NCBI GenBank assembly: GCA_016715105.1 | Contig: JADKBO010000017.1 | Coordinates: forward strand, 105,952 to 169,951 | DNA length: 64,000 nt | DNA from: Saprospiraceae bacterium | Lineage (GTDB): Bacteria; Bacteroidota; Bacteroidia; Chitinophagales; Saprospiraceae | Direction of reading: 5' to 3' | Shown here: piece after piece, positions 51,321 to 59,696 of the stretch | Layout of the letters: each line of letters starts with the position of its first letter | Position numbering within the stretch: the stretch's first letter is position 1 | Notes under the pieces: generated by a model | Database searches by the model: none | Seen by the model: only the letters and a program-made list of their open reading frames with translations | Told to the model about the DNA's origin: nothing | Translations under genes and position numbers: made by a program

Positions 51321-52297
51321 TTTAGTTGTATTGGTTTTTGACCTTTTTTAAATAACTCACCAAATCCAGAATTGCTGGGTTGATAAGGATCGATAATCTC
51401 AACATTACTGCCTTCCGGGGGTATCTGATTTTCTAAATTTAAGGCCCAATAAATGCCATTGACGGCCAATTTTCTCATGGATTCTATTTTGAAATCAAAT
51501 GGATGTCCAAGTGTAGTAAAAAATATTCTCGATTCCTTTTTACTTTTCGTTTGATAGGTTTTTGTCCATGCGACTGGTTGCACCAAAGGATACTCGTCTA
51601 ACTTTCCATCCATCTCATGTTTTGATTTTAATGATTTACCCATTAAAATCGGCGTACAATCTTCATTCAACTTCCACTTTCCACCATCTACATGATACAA
51701 CCAAGAATAAGCATCAAAAGGAGTGACCCCTCGTAAAATTGGTCTTAGCGATTTGTCTCTAAAAAAAACAGAAGTCAAAGGATTTGCACCATCATCAAAA
51801 TGACCGTGATGGGTGATCCATTGCTGGCCTAAAACTTGATGAGGCCATTCATCATTCAAATAAAACATACTTGAATCTTTCAAATATTTGAAGGTGTGTG
51901 TACTTGTCCTAAATCCAACAATCGGCCTTCCACTTTCTACATAATTCAAAATCGTTTGAGCCTGCGCCTTTGGCAATTCCCTCCATCGACAGAATAAAAC
52001 CATCAGATCAGCAGTTTTGAGCGCCTCCAAACCTTCGATGTTATTGTTTACATTTGGATTGACAAAACCCAGACTATCAACAGGATAACAAAGAGAAACC
52101 TTTGCATTCAACGATTTTTGTACGATCTTAGCCAACATTGGCATAGACTCTTCAGAGCGATATTCTTCATCTCCAAAAACAAAAACTACATGTGGTTTAG
52201 TTTTAGTGGATTTCATGGCACATGAGGCCAAACAAAAACTCAAAATCACAAAGCCATATAAAAGTCTTTTATTATTTAGGTATAACATATTTTTCAA
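51317..52297 (-). CDS. ThuA-like lipoprotein
   Basis: A 326-residue protein. The lipoprotein signal ends CLASC (Cys about 26). The mature part has a class-I-glutamine-amidotransferase-like ThuA fold: VVFVFGDEEYRSEESMPMLAKIV, ADLMVLFCRWRELP, NYVESGRPIVGFRTSTHTF and ESRIFFTTLGHPFDF. ThuA proteins were named for trehalose use, and many occur with sugar dehydrogenases, but the reaction is uncertain. Start is TTG 52297 (overlapping the upstream TGA) or ATG 52288. It is tightly coupled to the large propeller/cytochrome gene upstream and the 58-residue protein downstream. Confidence 0.85.
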   Translation of the reverse strand: MKNMLYLNNKRLLYGFVILSFCLASCAMKSTKTKPHVVFVFGDEEYRSEESMPMLAKIVQKSLNAKVSLCYPVDSLGFVNPNVNNNIEGLEALKTADLMVLFCRWRELPKAQAQTILNYVESGRPIVGFRTSTHTFKYLKDSSMFYLNDEWPHQVLGQQWITHHGHFDDGANPLTSVFFRDKSLRPILRGVTPFDAYSWLYHVDGGKWKLNEDCTPILMGKSLKSKHEMDGKLDEYPLVQPVAWTKTYQTKSKKESRIFFTTLGHPFDFKIESMRKLAVNGIYWALNLENQIPPEGSNVEIIDPYQPSNSGFGELFKKGQKPIQLK

Positions 52298-55200
52298 TTG
52301 TGTGGATGTAATTTTAATAAGTCTTCAGGTTTATAAAAACCAGTAAATGAACGCGTATTTTTCCTTACAGTGGCAACCTTTTCTTCAGTGATCCATTCTG
52401 AGGCGATGTTACCAAAGCTTTGTCTTATGTAATTGAGTACTTCAGACATTTCCTGATCATTGAGCATCCCCCCATAGGGTGTCATCGGCACATTTCCTTT
52501 GTATTGTTTACCGTTTACCTCCATTGGCCCATAAAGTCCGTTGAGGGTTATTTTGATCAACCGATCAGTATTGCCCATTACCCATTTACTTCCAGCCAAA
52601 GGTGGAAAACCCGAAGACTCCAAGCCCATTCCATTACTTTGATGGCAAGTTATGCAGTATCCTTCGCGTTCGTAGATTTTTTCCGGCAGCGAGGATGATT
52701 TTTTAGGATCCTTTTGCAGGTTTTCGTCCTCCATTCCCTTTTTTGGATCCTTTACAAAATCATAAATCTCCCGCATCCACTCGTCAATCGGATGTTTTTC
52801 AAATTCCTTTTGCACCTGCAGCGCATCTTTATCATCCAACCATGTGGAAGCAACAAAACTTTCCAAACGGACCCTGCCCTCCGGATCTGCAGCTGCCTTA
52901 GTCAATAAAGTAGTACGGTTGAGTGTTAATTTACTTGCATGTCTTACCACCTTTAAAGCCGCTGCCCTCACCCGGAGATCTTTCGAATCCAACAATTTTA
53001 ACAACAAATCCTCATCCACTTGATTCATGCCCCAGGAAGTCCAAAGTGCTTCCAACAAATGATGCTCATATTTGGCGTCTTTATCATCCAACTTTGTTAC
53101 CCATTTTTTGAGCTTGCTGCAAACTTCTGCCTGATCAAAAGATCTCAAAGCCCTCCTTGTGCGATATCTGGTTCTGTATTCTGGTAATTTGAGGTTTTCA
53201 AACAATTCATCGATACTTGCACCAGCTACTTTAGTCGCCTTTACCAATGGCCTTGAAGGATAAGTGATGCGGTAAATTCTACCATGCACATGGTCTCTCA
53301 AGGGATCTCTGGCGTTGTGCTGCATGTGCCCTATCAGTACATTGTGCCAATCCGCCAAGTACAACGAACCATCTGGGGCAAATTCCATGTCAACAGGTCT
53401 GAAATTAGGGTCAGTACTGGTTACTAAATCCAGTCTGTGTTTGGATTTAAATCCGGTACCATCCTCAATCATTTGATGCATTTTCATGCCAAGAAATCCA
53501 ATGGTATTGTTGATGAGTAAGTCTCCTTGCACTTCATCCGGGAAATGTCGGCTGTGGACAAATTCGAGACCTGATGTTGGTCTTACTCTATGTTTTTCCT
53601 CTATGATGCTTTTTGAAATAGGTGTAGATATGCCGTAAATGGATTTTGTAGTGCCGGGCATCATCCAAAAGACATCAGGATTGGAAGTTGAAGCAAAAAA
53701 GTTTTGACCCCACTCATCAAAGGCAATTCCCCACGGATTTGGTATCGGCAGTTGTGCCGTTCTTTCCAGTTTTTTTTGTTGTGGGCTGTACCTCATAAAA
53801 CCGCCATTTGTTGCCCGAATGGTCTCATATGGTGTCTCGACATTGGTATGTAAAAACACACCTTCGCCCATATAAATAGCACCGGATGGGTCAGCACAGA
53901 ATGCGCTGATGACGTGATGGGTATCATGGTCATCAAAACCACTCAAAACAATTTCCACTTTGTCTGCCTTGTCATCACCGTTGGTGTCTGTGTACAATTT
54001 CAGATTGGTCCCTTGGGAGACATAAACGCCTTCAGGAGCAAATTCAAAACCTGCGGGTATGTGTAAGTGATCAGCAAAAATGGTTTGTTTGTCTGCTTTA
54101 AAGTCCCCATCTGTATCTTCCAAAATGATCAATTTGTCATTTGGTCTTTCGTCCCCAATCCGATAATGAGGATAAGAAGGCATTACAGCCACCCAAAGCC
54201 GTCCCTTGTCATCAAAGGCAATTTGCGCTGGATTAGCTAAATCCAGAAACTCCTTTTCTGAGGCAAAAAGTGCTATTTCATAACCAGGCGCTATGGTAAA
54301 CTTATCTAATGCATCTTGACCATATAAGTAAGGTATGGATTTGCCCATTTCAAAATTGGTGTTTACTCCTTTGAGTTGAATGGTTTGAGCGTCCGCAATG
54401 CTGACGTCATATTTTTGATTTTGACAAAGGCTCCAAATTGCCGTATCCCTGATTTGCGTCATTTGCCTTACCTTGATCAATTCATCAGGATAATTATCTG
54501 CACCAAAAGGAAGGTATCTTCTACCGAATACATGAACACCATTTGGTATTTTGTAATCGTTGTGCCAAAACCAATTTTTTTCCATAACAGCCGCGTTTAA
54601 AGCTTTTTTATCAACGTTATTTTTTGGCTGTCCCTCACCAAATAATTCATCTGCCAAAAATTTTGCAAATAATTGATAACCTTCATCATTGAGTTGCAAA
54701 CCATCTATGGTGTAAGCTTGCCCATTGGCAAACCATTTTTGGCTGGCAGAGAATGCATCTACAAACCGTACGTTTCGCCGTTTGCTAACTTCGGCCATGA
54801 CTTCAGTTACTGCTTTTAAATGGATATTTTCTTGTTTACCGTCTGGTAAATCATATGATTTAGAAAGGTTTTGGAATGCTATTGGGGAAACTATTGCCAA
54901 ATAAGGCGTGTCAATGCCGTTGTATTTTTGGCTTAATGTATGAGTGATAAAGGCATCTAGTTCTAACTCGAAGGAATTAAGTGCTGTGGAATCTTTTCCT
55001 ACATCATGGAGCCCGAAAAAAGCAATGACCACATCAGTCTTTAATCTGGTAAGCCATTCGTCTGGTCGCTCAAAAAAACCTTGACTTTCTGAGTTCTGGG
55101 CCAATTTTGTTTGAAATTGCTCTGCTCCGGGAAATGCCCAAGGATCATTCCTCCCAGAATGCGGACGAAATCCTGGTGTATCTCCCCCATCACATAAATT

Positions 55201-55419
55201 TCTGATAGTGAGATTTTTATCTGGAAATCTGTAATGAGCTTCCGTTTCAAAGTGGCCAAAATTCATCATTCTGGAACACAAATTATTTCCAATCAGAGAT
55301 ATGTGGGCGCCATCTTTGAGATTGAGGTGGTCTTTCTGCTCCGAACATGCAAAAAGGCAAAAAAAGATGCCAATAGTTATGGATTTACTGATCGAATTAA
55401 ATTGATTTTTTTGCACCAT
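52294..55419 (-). CDS. Large lipoprotein: SGNH-like, PVC-type beta-propeller, HEAT and cytochrome c domains
   Basis: A 1041-residue lipoprotein (signal ending LFAC, Cys about 25). Domain order: an SGNH-like region (about 35-260), a PVC-type membrane-bound dehydrogenase beta-propeller (about 375-730; VAVMPSYPHYRI, GVYVSQGTNLKLY, GLEFVHSRHFP, FAPDGSLYLADWHN), HEAT-like helices (about 740-900), and a cytochrome c domain with heme motif CITCH and a likely Met ligand in PMTPYGG. In the SGNH part, block I reads GNN instead of GDS and the late DxxH reads DGLQ, so it is probably not a functional esterase. It likely oxidises a sugar or glycan in the periplasm and passes electrons to heme. First gene of a three-gene operon. 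Confidence 0.88.
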   Translation of the reverse strand: MVQKNQFNSISKSITIGIFFCLFACSEQKDHLNLKDGAHISLIGNNLCSRMMNFGHFETEAHYRFPDKNLTIRNLCDGGDTPGFRPHSGRNDPWAFPGAEQFQTKLAQNSESQGFFERPDEWLTRLKTDVVIAFFGLHDVGKDSTALNSFELELDAFITHTLSQKYNGIDTPYLAIVSPIAFQNLSKSYDLPDGKQENIHLKAVTEVMAEVSKRRNVRFVDAFSASQKWFANGQAYTIDGLQLNDEGYQLFAKFLADELFGEGQPKNNVDKKALNAAVMEKNWFWHNDYKIPNGVHVFGRRYLPFGADNYPDELIKVRQMTQIRDTAIWSLCQNQKYDVSIADAQTIQLKGVNTNFEMGKSIPYLYGQDALDKFTIAPGYEIALFASEKEFLDLANPAQIAFDDKGRLWVAVMPSYPHYRIGDERPNDKLIILEDTDGDFKADKQTIFADHLHIPAGFEFAPEGVYVSQGTNLKLYTDTNGDDKADKVEIVLSGFDDHDTHHVISAFCADPSGAIYMGEGVFLHTNVETPYETIRATNGGFMRYSPQQKKLERTAQLPIPNPWGIAFDEWGQNFFASTSNPDVFWMMPGTTKSIYGISTPISKSIIEEKHRVRPTSGLEFVHSRHFPDEVQGDLLINNTIGFLGMKMHQMIEDGTGFKSKHRLDLVTSTDPNFRPVDMEFAPDGSLYLADWHNVLIGHMQHNARDPLRDHVHGRIYRITYPSRPLVKATKVAGASIDELFENLKLPEYRTRYRTRRALRSFDQAEVCSKLKKWVTKLDDKDAKYEHHLLEALWTSWGMNQVDEDLLLKLLDSKDLRVRAAALKVVRHASKLTLNRTTLLTKAAADPEGRVRLESFVASTWLDDKDALQVQKEFEKHPIDEWMREIYDFVKDPKKGMEDENLQKDPKKSSSLPEKIYEREGYCITCHQSNGMGLESSGFPPLAGSKWVMGNTDRLIKITLNGLYGPMEVNGKQYKGNVPMTPYGGMLNDQEMSEVLNYIRQSFGNIASEWITEEKVATVRKNTRSFTGFYKPEDLLKLHPHN

Positions 55420-55769
55420 CTCCTCTCAAACTTTTGTGACTCTTTGATCATTGGAAATGCTAAGATTGCAACTTAATTGGATAAAACATAATTAATTGAA
55501 TAACATTACACAAGGGTTCGAAAGTAATTTAAATTATTACTCACACAGCCGGAGGAAGAAAAATTTAAAAGAAGAAAACATTCCTCATTCAATTGGAAAA
55601 CAAATTTTGTTTTGATTCAGAATGGCCTTAATTCCGAATTACGAAATAATGCAGTTGAGTAAATTTGTTTGTTTGAGGAATGCTTTTGAAAATCATCTTT
55701 TTCCTCTTAAGACCATGACATGCTTACCAAAGATTTTGGGCACTCATTACTAAATTTTAAAGGTTTGAT
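55420..55769. other. Intergenic region between the cytochrome operon and the TolC gene
   Basis: 350 AT-rich bases on the minus-strand path between the TolC gene and the cytochrome-domain gene. It includes CATTCCTCA near 55579 and its inverted copy TGAGGAATG near 55674, about 85 bases apart. The promoter of the downstream operon must lie near 55420-55500 but no clear box is seen. No gene is supported. Confidence 0.45.
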
Positions 55770-57179
55770 TTATTTCTTTTGAAGATAAACGTCCAATACT
55801 TTGTACCAAAAGGCAGTTTGAATCTTGGCATTTACCAAATTCAAACTGGTATTATCCATGTTGTTTTTCGCCGCTATAAAACTGGCAAAATTGGTGACGC
55901 CATTGTTATATTTCACTTCCTCAATTCTATAAGCTTCAGTAAATGCAGACAATTGCGCCTCGTAAAGGGCGATGCTATTAAATTGGGTTTTATAATTGAT
56001 CAAGACATTACTGACAACATTATTCATTGACACCTTGCTCGCATCATAATTGCTTCGAGCTTGGTCTATGAGATTTTTCTGAAAGGATACTCTGTTTTTG
56101 GTTGAAAAAATACTGGAGATTGGAATAAACACCGATAGACCAACGGCTGAATTGAGGTTATTGTTGATTTGACTGGCGAAACCAATTACTTCATTTCTAA
56201 AATTTGTCGAAGTCGTCAAAACTGGAATCCGTTGGCTGTTGATATTGACATAATCACCCGTCGACCGCTCTTCTGTTCCAGTCTCAATAAATCGTTCTGC
56301 AGCACTAGAAAAATTGGAATTGAGCTGTCCAAAAAGAGAAACTGTTGGATAAAAATCTGCTTTTACAACTTTCAATTGCGCAACAGAAGCAGAAACCGCA
56401 TACTCTGCGGCCCTGATTGAAGGCGCTCCTTCACTACTTTTTGACAATATTTCACCTTCATCCATGATCAACGGATTGATGACAACATCTTCCCGCTGTA
56501 TTTGGATGCTTTCGGTAGTATTGATTAGATTTTTTAAAGTATTGAGGTTCAGCGCTATTTGGTTATCCATATTGGCAATTGAAATCTGATCTGCTGCGTA
56601 TTGTCCTTTGAAATTTTGCACATCGGATTGAGATCCAACTCCCTGATTTTCCATTACGATAAATCGATCTAACTGTCTTTTGGTTTCAACCATTCTTTTT
56701 TGTAGAACTTCTTTTTGTAACTCCCCATTTAAAACATTTGAATAGGCTAAAATGATGTCAGTTTCTAACTTCTGCGCTACGGAAGCAGCCTGCCAATTAT
56801 TCATTGCTTCGTCTAGTTTACTTTTTTCTACGGCACTTTTCAGTTTCAGGCCATTGTAAATAGGGACATTTAGTTGTGCAGATACATTACTGAAGGTCAA
56901 ATTTTGGTTGACAAAACTGTTGGTATAGGGGTTGATACTTCGTCCTGTAGCAAGACCACCATTCAAACTGATGCCAAATTCAGGTACCATTGCAAGTTTA
57001 GCCTGATTGATAGAAATGCGTGAACCTTCTTTCAAATATTGCGCGTTTTTGAGGTCCATGTTATTTTGTAAGCCCAAATCTATGCATTCCTGAAGACTCA
57101 AATATTTCTGAGAAAAAACTATAGGCGCATTTAGATAAAAAAAAATGATCATCAATAGATAAAGGATTTGCCTTTCCAT
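55770..57179 (-). CDS. TolC family outer-membrane efflux protein
   Basis: A 469-residue protein with a signal peptide ending VFSQ. The repeat pattern of TolC is clear: LSLQECIDLGLQNNMDLKNAQ opens the first half, and long coiled helices alternate with short strand pairs (GGLATGRSINPYTNSF, FYPTVSLFGQLNSNF). VGLSVFIPISSIFSTKNRVSFQKNLIDQARSNYD and FTEAYRIEEVKYNNGVTNFASFI are the usual second-half motifs. It would form the trimeric exit duct of a tripartite efflux or secretion pump. It lies 53 bases downstream of the ABC ATPase gene. No HlyD-type adaptor gene is present. Confidence 0.92.
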   Translation of the reverse strand: MERQILYLLMIIFFYLNAPIVFSQKYLSLQECIDLGLQNNMDLKNAQYLKEGSRISINQAKLAMVPEFGISLNGGLATGRSINPYTNSFVNQNLTFSNVSAQLNVPIYNGLKLKSAVEKSKLDEAMNNWQAASVAQKLETDIILAYSNVLNGELQKEVLQKRMVETKRQLDRFIVMENQGVGSQSDVQNFKGQYAADQISIANMDNQIALNLNTLKNLINTTESIQIQREDVVINPLIMDEGEILSKSSEGAPSIRAAEYAVSASVAQLKVVKADFYPTVSLFGQLNSNFSSAAERFIETGTEERSTGDYVNINSQRIPVLTTSTNFRNEVIGFASQINNNLNSAVGLSVFIPISSIFSTKNRVSFQKNLIDQARSNYDASKVSMNNVVSNVLINYKTQFNSIALYEAQLSAFTEAYRIEEVKYNNGVTNFASFIAAKNNMDNTSLNLVNAKIQTAFWYKVLDVYLQKK

Positions 57180-57232
57180 TATTCAAATTTATATTTTAAA
57201 AAAATAATTATAATTGCCCGTAAATCAGGAGC

Positions 57233-57898
57233 TTATTTATAAATGCATCCGTCCAACAATTCAATGACTCTTGATCCGTAAGTTGCATTTTTCTCATTGT
57301 GTGTCACTTGGATGATGGTGACACCTTGATGATTGAGTTCTTTAAATAACTCCATAATTTCTTCACCTTGTTTGGAATTGAGATTGCCGGTGGGCTCATC
57401 AGCCAGGATCAATTTGGGTTTGGAAATTAATGCTCTTGCGATACCTACCAATTGTTGTTGCCCACCGGATAATTGCTCTGGAAATAAATCTTTCTTACCC
57501 ACAATATTAAATCTATCCAATAGATCAGCTACCAATGCTTTGCGCTCACTAGACTTTACATCTTGATATAAAAGTGGCGTTTCTATGTTTTCATAAACGG
57601 TCAACTCATCAATCAAATGGTATTGTTGGAAGACAAAGCCAATGTATTGTTTATATAAATTGGTCCTCTGTTTTTCTTTCAAAAGGTGCACGTCCTCATG
57701 AAGAAATTTATATTGCCCTTCATCAAATCCATCTAGCATACCAATGACATTCAATAAGGTTGACTTACCCGATCCTGAAGGTCCCATAATAGAGATAAAC
57801 TCCCCCTCCTCAACTTGAAGGCTTAGGTCTTTCAATAAAAAGGTCCTATTACCACCTGAATTTACCCACTTAAAAATATGATCTAATTGTAATAACAT
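57233..57898 (-). CDS. MacB/LolD-type ABC transporter ATP-binding protein
   Basis: A 221-residue ATPase subunit. Walker A is GPSGSGKST, the Q-loop lies in YIGFVFQQYHLIDELTVYEN, the signature is LSGGQQQLVGIARAL (the family usually has QRVAIARAL), Walker B is LILADEPTG and the switch His is in VTHNE. The whole chain is the ATPase domain only, of the LolD/MacB group that works with FtsX-like permeases and TolC exits. No permease or adaptor gene is in the window; upstream are repeat arrays and a decayed IS, which may have separated this pair from its partners. Confidence 0.92.
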   Translation of the reverse strand: MLLQLDHIFKWVNSGGNRTFLLKDLSLQVEEGEFISIMGPSGSGKSTLLNVIGMLDGFDEGQYKFLHEDVHLLKEKQRTNLYKQYIGFVFQQYHLIDELTVYENIETPLLYQDVKSSERKALVADLLDRFNIVGKKDLFPEQLSGGQQQLVGIARALISKPKLILADEPTGNLNSKQGEEIMELFKELNHQGVTIIQVTHNEKNATYGSRVIELLDGCIYK

Positions 57899-58094
57899 TC
57901 TGCTTTGTATTATTTATTTAGTGATTGAATATTCACATTACTTTATAATAACGAAAATATGTGCCAACTATTAATGTATTGATTATCAGCTTTTTCTCCG
58001 GGATAATCTATTCGTAGGTGTACGATATTGATACAGTGGATGTACTGAATGGATACATTGACGGAAAACCGAATGAACGGAAACCAGAAACTGC

Positions 58095-58122
58095 GGCGAG
58101 CGGCGAGCCACGAGCATCGAGC
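58095..58122 (+). repeat. 7-bp tandem repeat, four units
   Basis: GGCGAGC, GGCGAGC, CACGAGC, ATCGAGC in a row. The array is unusually GC-rich for this locus. It lies about 200 bases upstream of the ABC ATPase start and is one of three short arrays in 220 bases. Confidence 0.85.
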
Positions 58123-58132
58123 TTTCAGTTAT

Positions 58133-58150
58133 CAGCATTCAGCATTCAGC
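58133..58150 (+). repeat. 7-bp tandem repeat CAGCATT, two and a half units
   Basis: CAGCATT twice followed by CAGC, 11 bases after the previous 7-bp array, with the same period but a different unit. Confidence 0.75.
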
Positions 58151-58257
58151 TTTTTTTGGAAATCGATTAAATGCAATAGGCAATTTGGCAATTTGGTTTT
58201 TATAATTGAAATTTTATTGAAATCCTTTGTATCCCTGCTGCAAGGGATTGAACACTT

Positions 58258-58312
58258 ATTGAACTGCCATTGGAATCCTATTGAACTCTCATTGAACTCA
58301 CATTGAACTCCC
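58258..58312 (+). repeat. 11-bp tandem repeat, five units
   Basis: Five units of 11 bases, each ATTGAACT plus three variable bases (gcc, cct, ctc, cac, ccc); the second unit reads ATTGGAAT. The period is close to one helical turn. The array ends about 50 bases before the left edge of the IS630-like element and is upstream of the ABC/TolC genes. Confidence 0.85.
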
Positions 58313-58362
58313 ACCCGCTCTGCTTCTTTAAAAGGATGACCTTCATTTATTAATCTGGCCAA

Positions 58363-59505
58363 TTTGTAGTGCGTAATTATGCAGCTGCATATTTGACCTT
58401 ATTTGCATGAAAATATTTAGCGACTTGCTTTTTATTTTGCTTTCTTTCTTGCATAAAATCTGTCGCTAATTTTATTAATTCTTGTTTGTCTTTTGGCCGT
58501 GACTTTCCCAACATGTTTGTTTTAATATCTTGATTCAAATATTCATCAGGGTTTAATTCTGGGCTATATGGAGGCAAGAATTTAAGCTCTATTTTTCCTT
58601 TATTTTCTTCTACCCATTCTTTTACCAAAATAGCTTTATGCATCGGATGACCATCCACAATTAATATTATTTTCCTCTTGCTCCCTTTAATTAATTGCTT
58701 CAAAAAATTTAGAAATATTCCAGCATTTACTCTACCGTCAATTATGCAAAATGACAACTTGCCTCGATTACTTAAAGCTGATATCATATTCACTGAAAAC
58801 CTTTGTCCAGTTCTGCGTATCACAGGTGTTTTTCCTCTTTTAGAATAGCTCTTTCCTGCTTGATGATCACTTCTCATTCCCGTCTCATCTCCCCACATTA
58901 TTATTGCATCTTCTTGATTTGCTTGCATTTGTATCTGTGGATAATCCTCCTCCAACCATTTTCGTTACGTTCGCTGTCTGCTGTTCATATGCTTTGTATA
59001 TAGGCTTCTGACTGCTATACCCCATTCATCCAACAATTTCCTAACATGACGTGAGCCATAAGTAATCCCTGTCACTTGCTGAATTAAAATAGAAATTGCT
59101 TCAGCTTGTCCAAAGAAAATAAGAAATACCATAATGATCAGGAGTATTTTTGTTTATCTTTTCCTGTATTTCCAGCCTTTGCTCTTCTGAAATACCTCCA
59201 CTATTCTTCTTAACTCCACGCTTTTTTAATTCAATACCCTGAGTACCTTCCTTCTTATATTTACCCCATATCTTATTTACAAATCTTATGCTAACTCCAA
59301 ATAATTCAGCAGCTTGGCCTTGAGTACCTTGTTTATTCTTAAGGAACTCTATAATTTGGATTCGAATGTATTGTAAAGTGTCATTCGAGTATGTTCGAGC
59401 ATCATTCTTTTGCATTCCTCAAAGATAAATATTATATTTAACACATACAACAAATATAAGAACTATTTTAATTCCTTATTAATAATTCGGGTATTCTACT
59501 ACAAA
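58363..59505 (-). mobile_element. Decayed IS630-family insertion sequence
   Basis: About 1.14 kb, a normal IS630 length. Possible ends are TTTGTAGT at 58363-58370 and its inverted copy ACTACAAA at 59498-59505; only eight bases match exactly and no TA target duplication is visible, so the borders are tentative. It carries one transposase gene split by several frameshifts. Confidence 0.6.
58377..59415 (-). pseudogene. IS630-family transposase with three frameshifts
   Basis: The N-terminal frame (59415 to 59101) is the helix-turn-helix part: IIEFLKNKQGTQGQAAELFGVS, VNKIWGKYKKEG, ending at YFLWTS. The C-terminal frame (58955 to 58377) holds the DDE catalytic core: IIMWGDETGM (first Asp), IILIVDGHPMHK (second Asp) and LPPYSPELNPDEYLNQ (Glu). 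Between them, the residues AEAISILIQQVTGITYG and then AYEQQTANVTK are found in two other frames. One extra base after WTS, one base lost in an A run near 59000 and one A gained near 58965 explain the breaks. It is therefore non-functional as read, unless these are sequencing errors. Confidence 0.85.
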
Positions 59506-59573
59506 CCATTCAGGGTTTACCAAGAAATTAATAAATACATCATCCTGCATTTTTCATTGTATTTGGTTTAAAA

Positions 59574-59581
59574 TATATTTG
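59574..59581 (+). promoter_or_regulatory. Candidate -7 element for the 59.7-kb secreted protein
   Basis: TATATTTG, a perfect -7 match, 115 bases before the preferred ATG at 59697 and 52 before the ATG at 59634. It lies just outside the right edge of the IS630-like element. Confidence 0.4.
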
Positions 59582-59696
59582 GAAAGAAATCACACTTCAA
59601 AATTATAATTAATGTGTTGTCCAAATTCAATCAATGAGTTCGGAAAATTTAATGAAAGGAGTGATTTTAATTTTTAAGTCAAAAAATCAACGAAAA

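Noticed and set aside
58095..58312. CRISPR array
   Set aside because: The repeats are only 7 or 11 bp with no unique spacers, and no cas genes are present.
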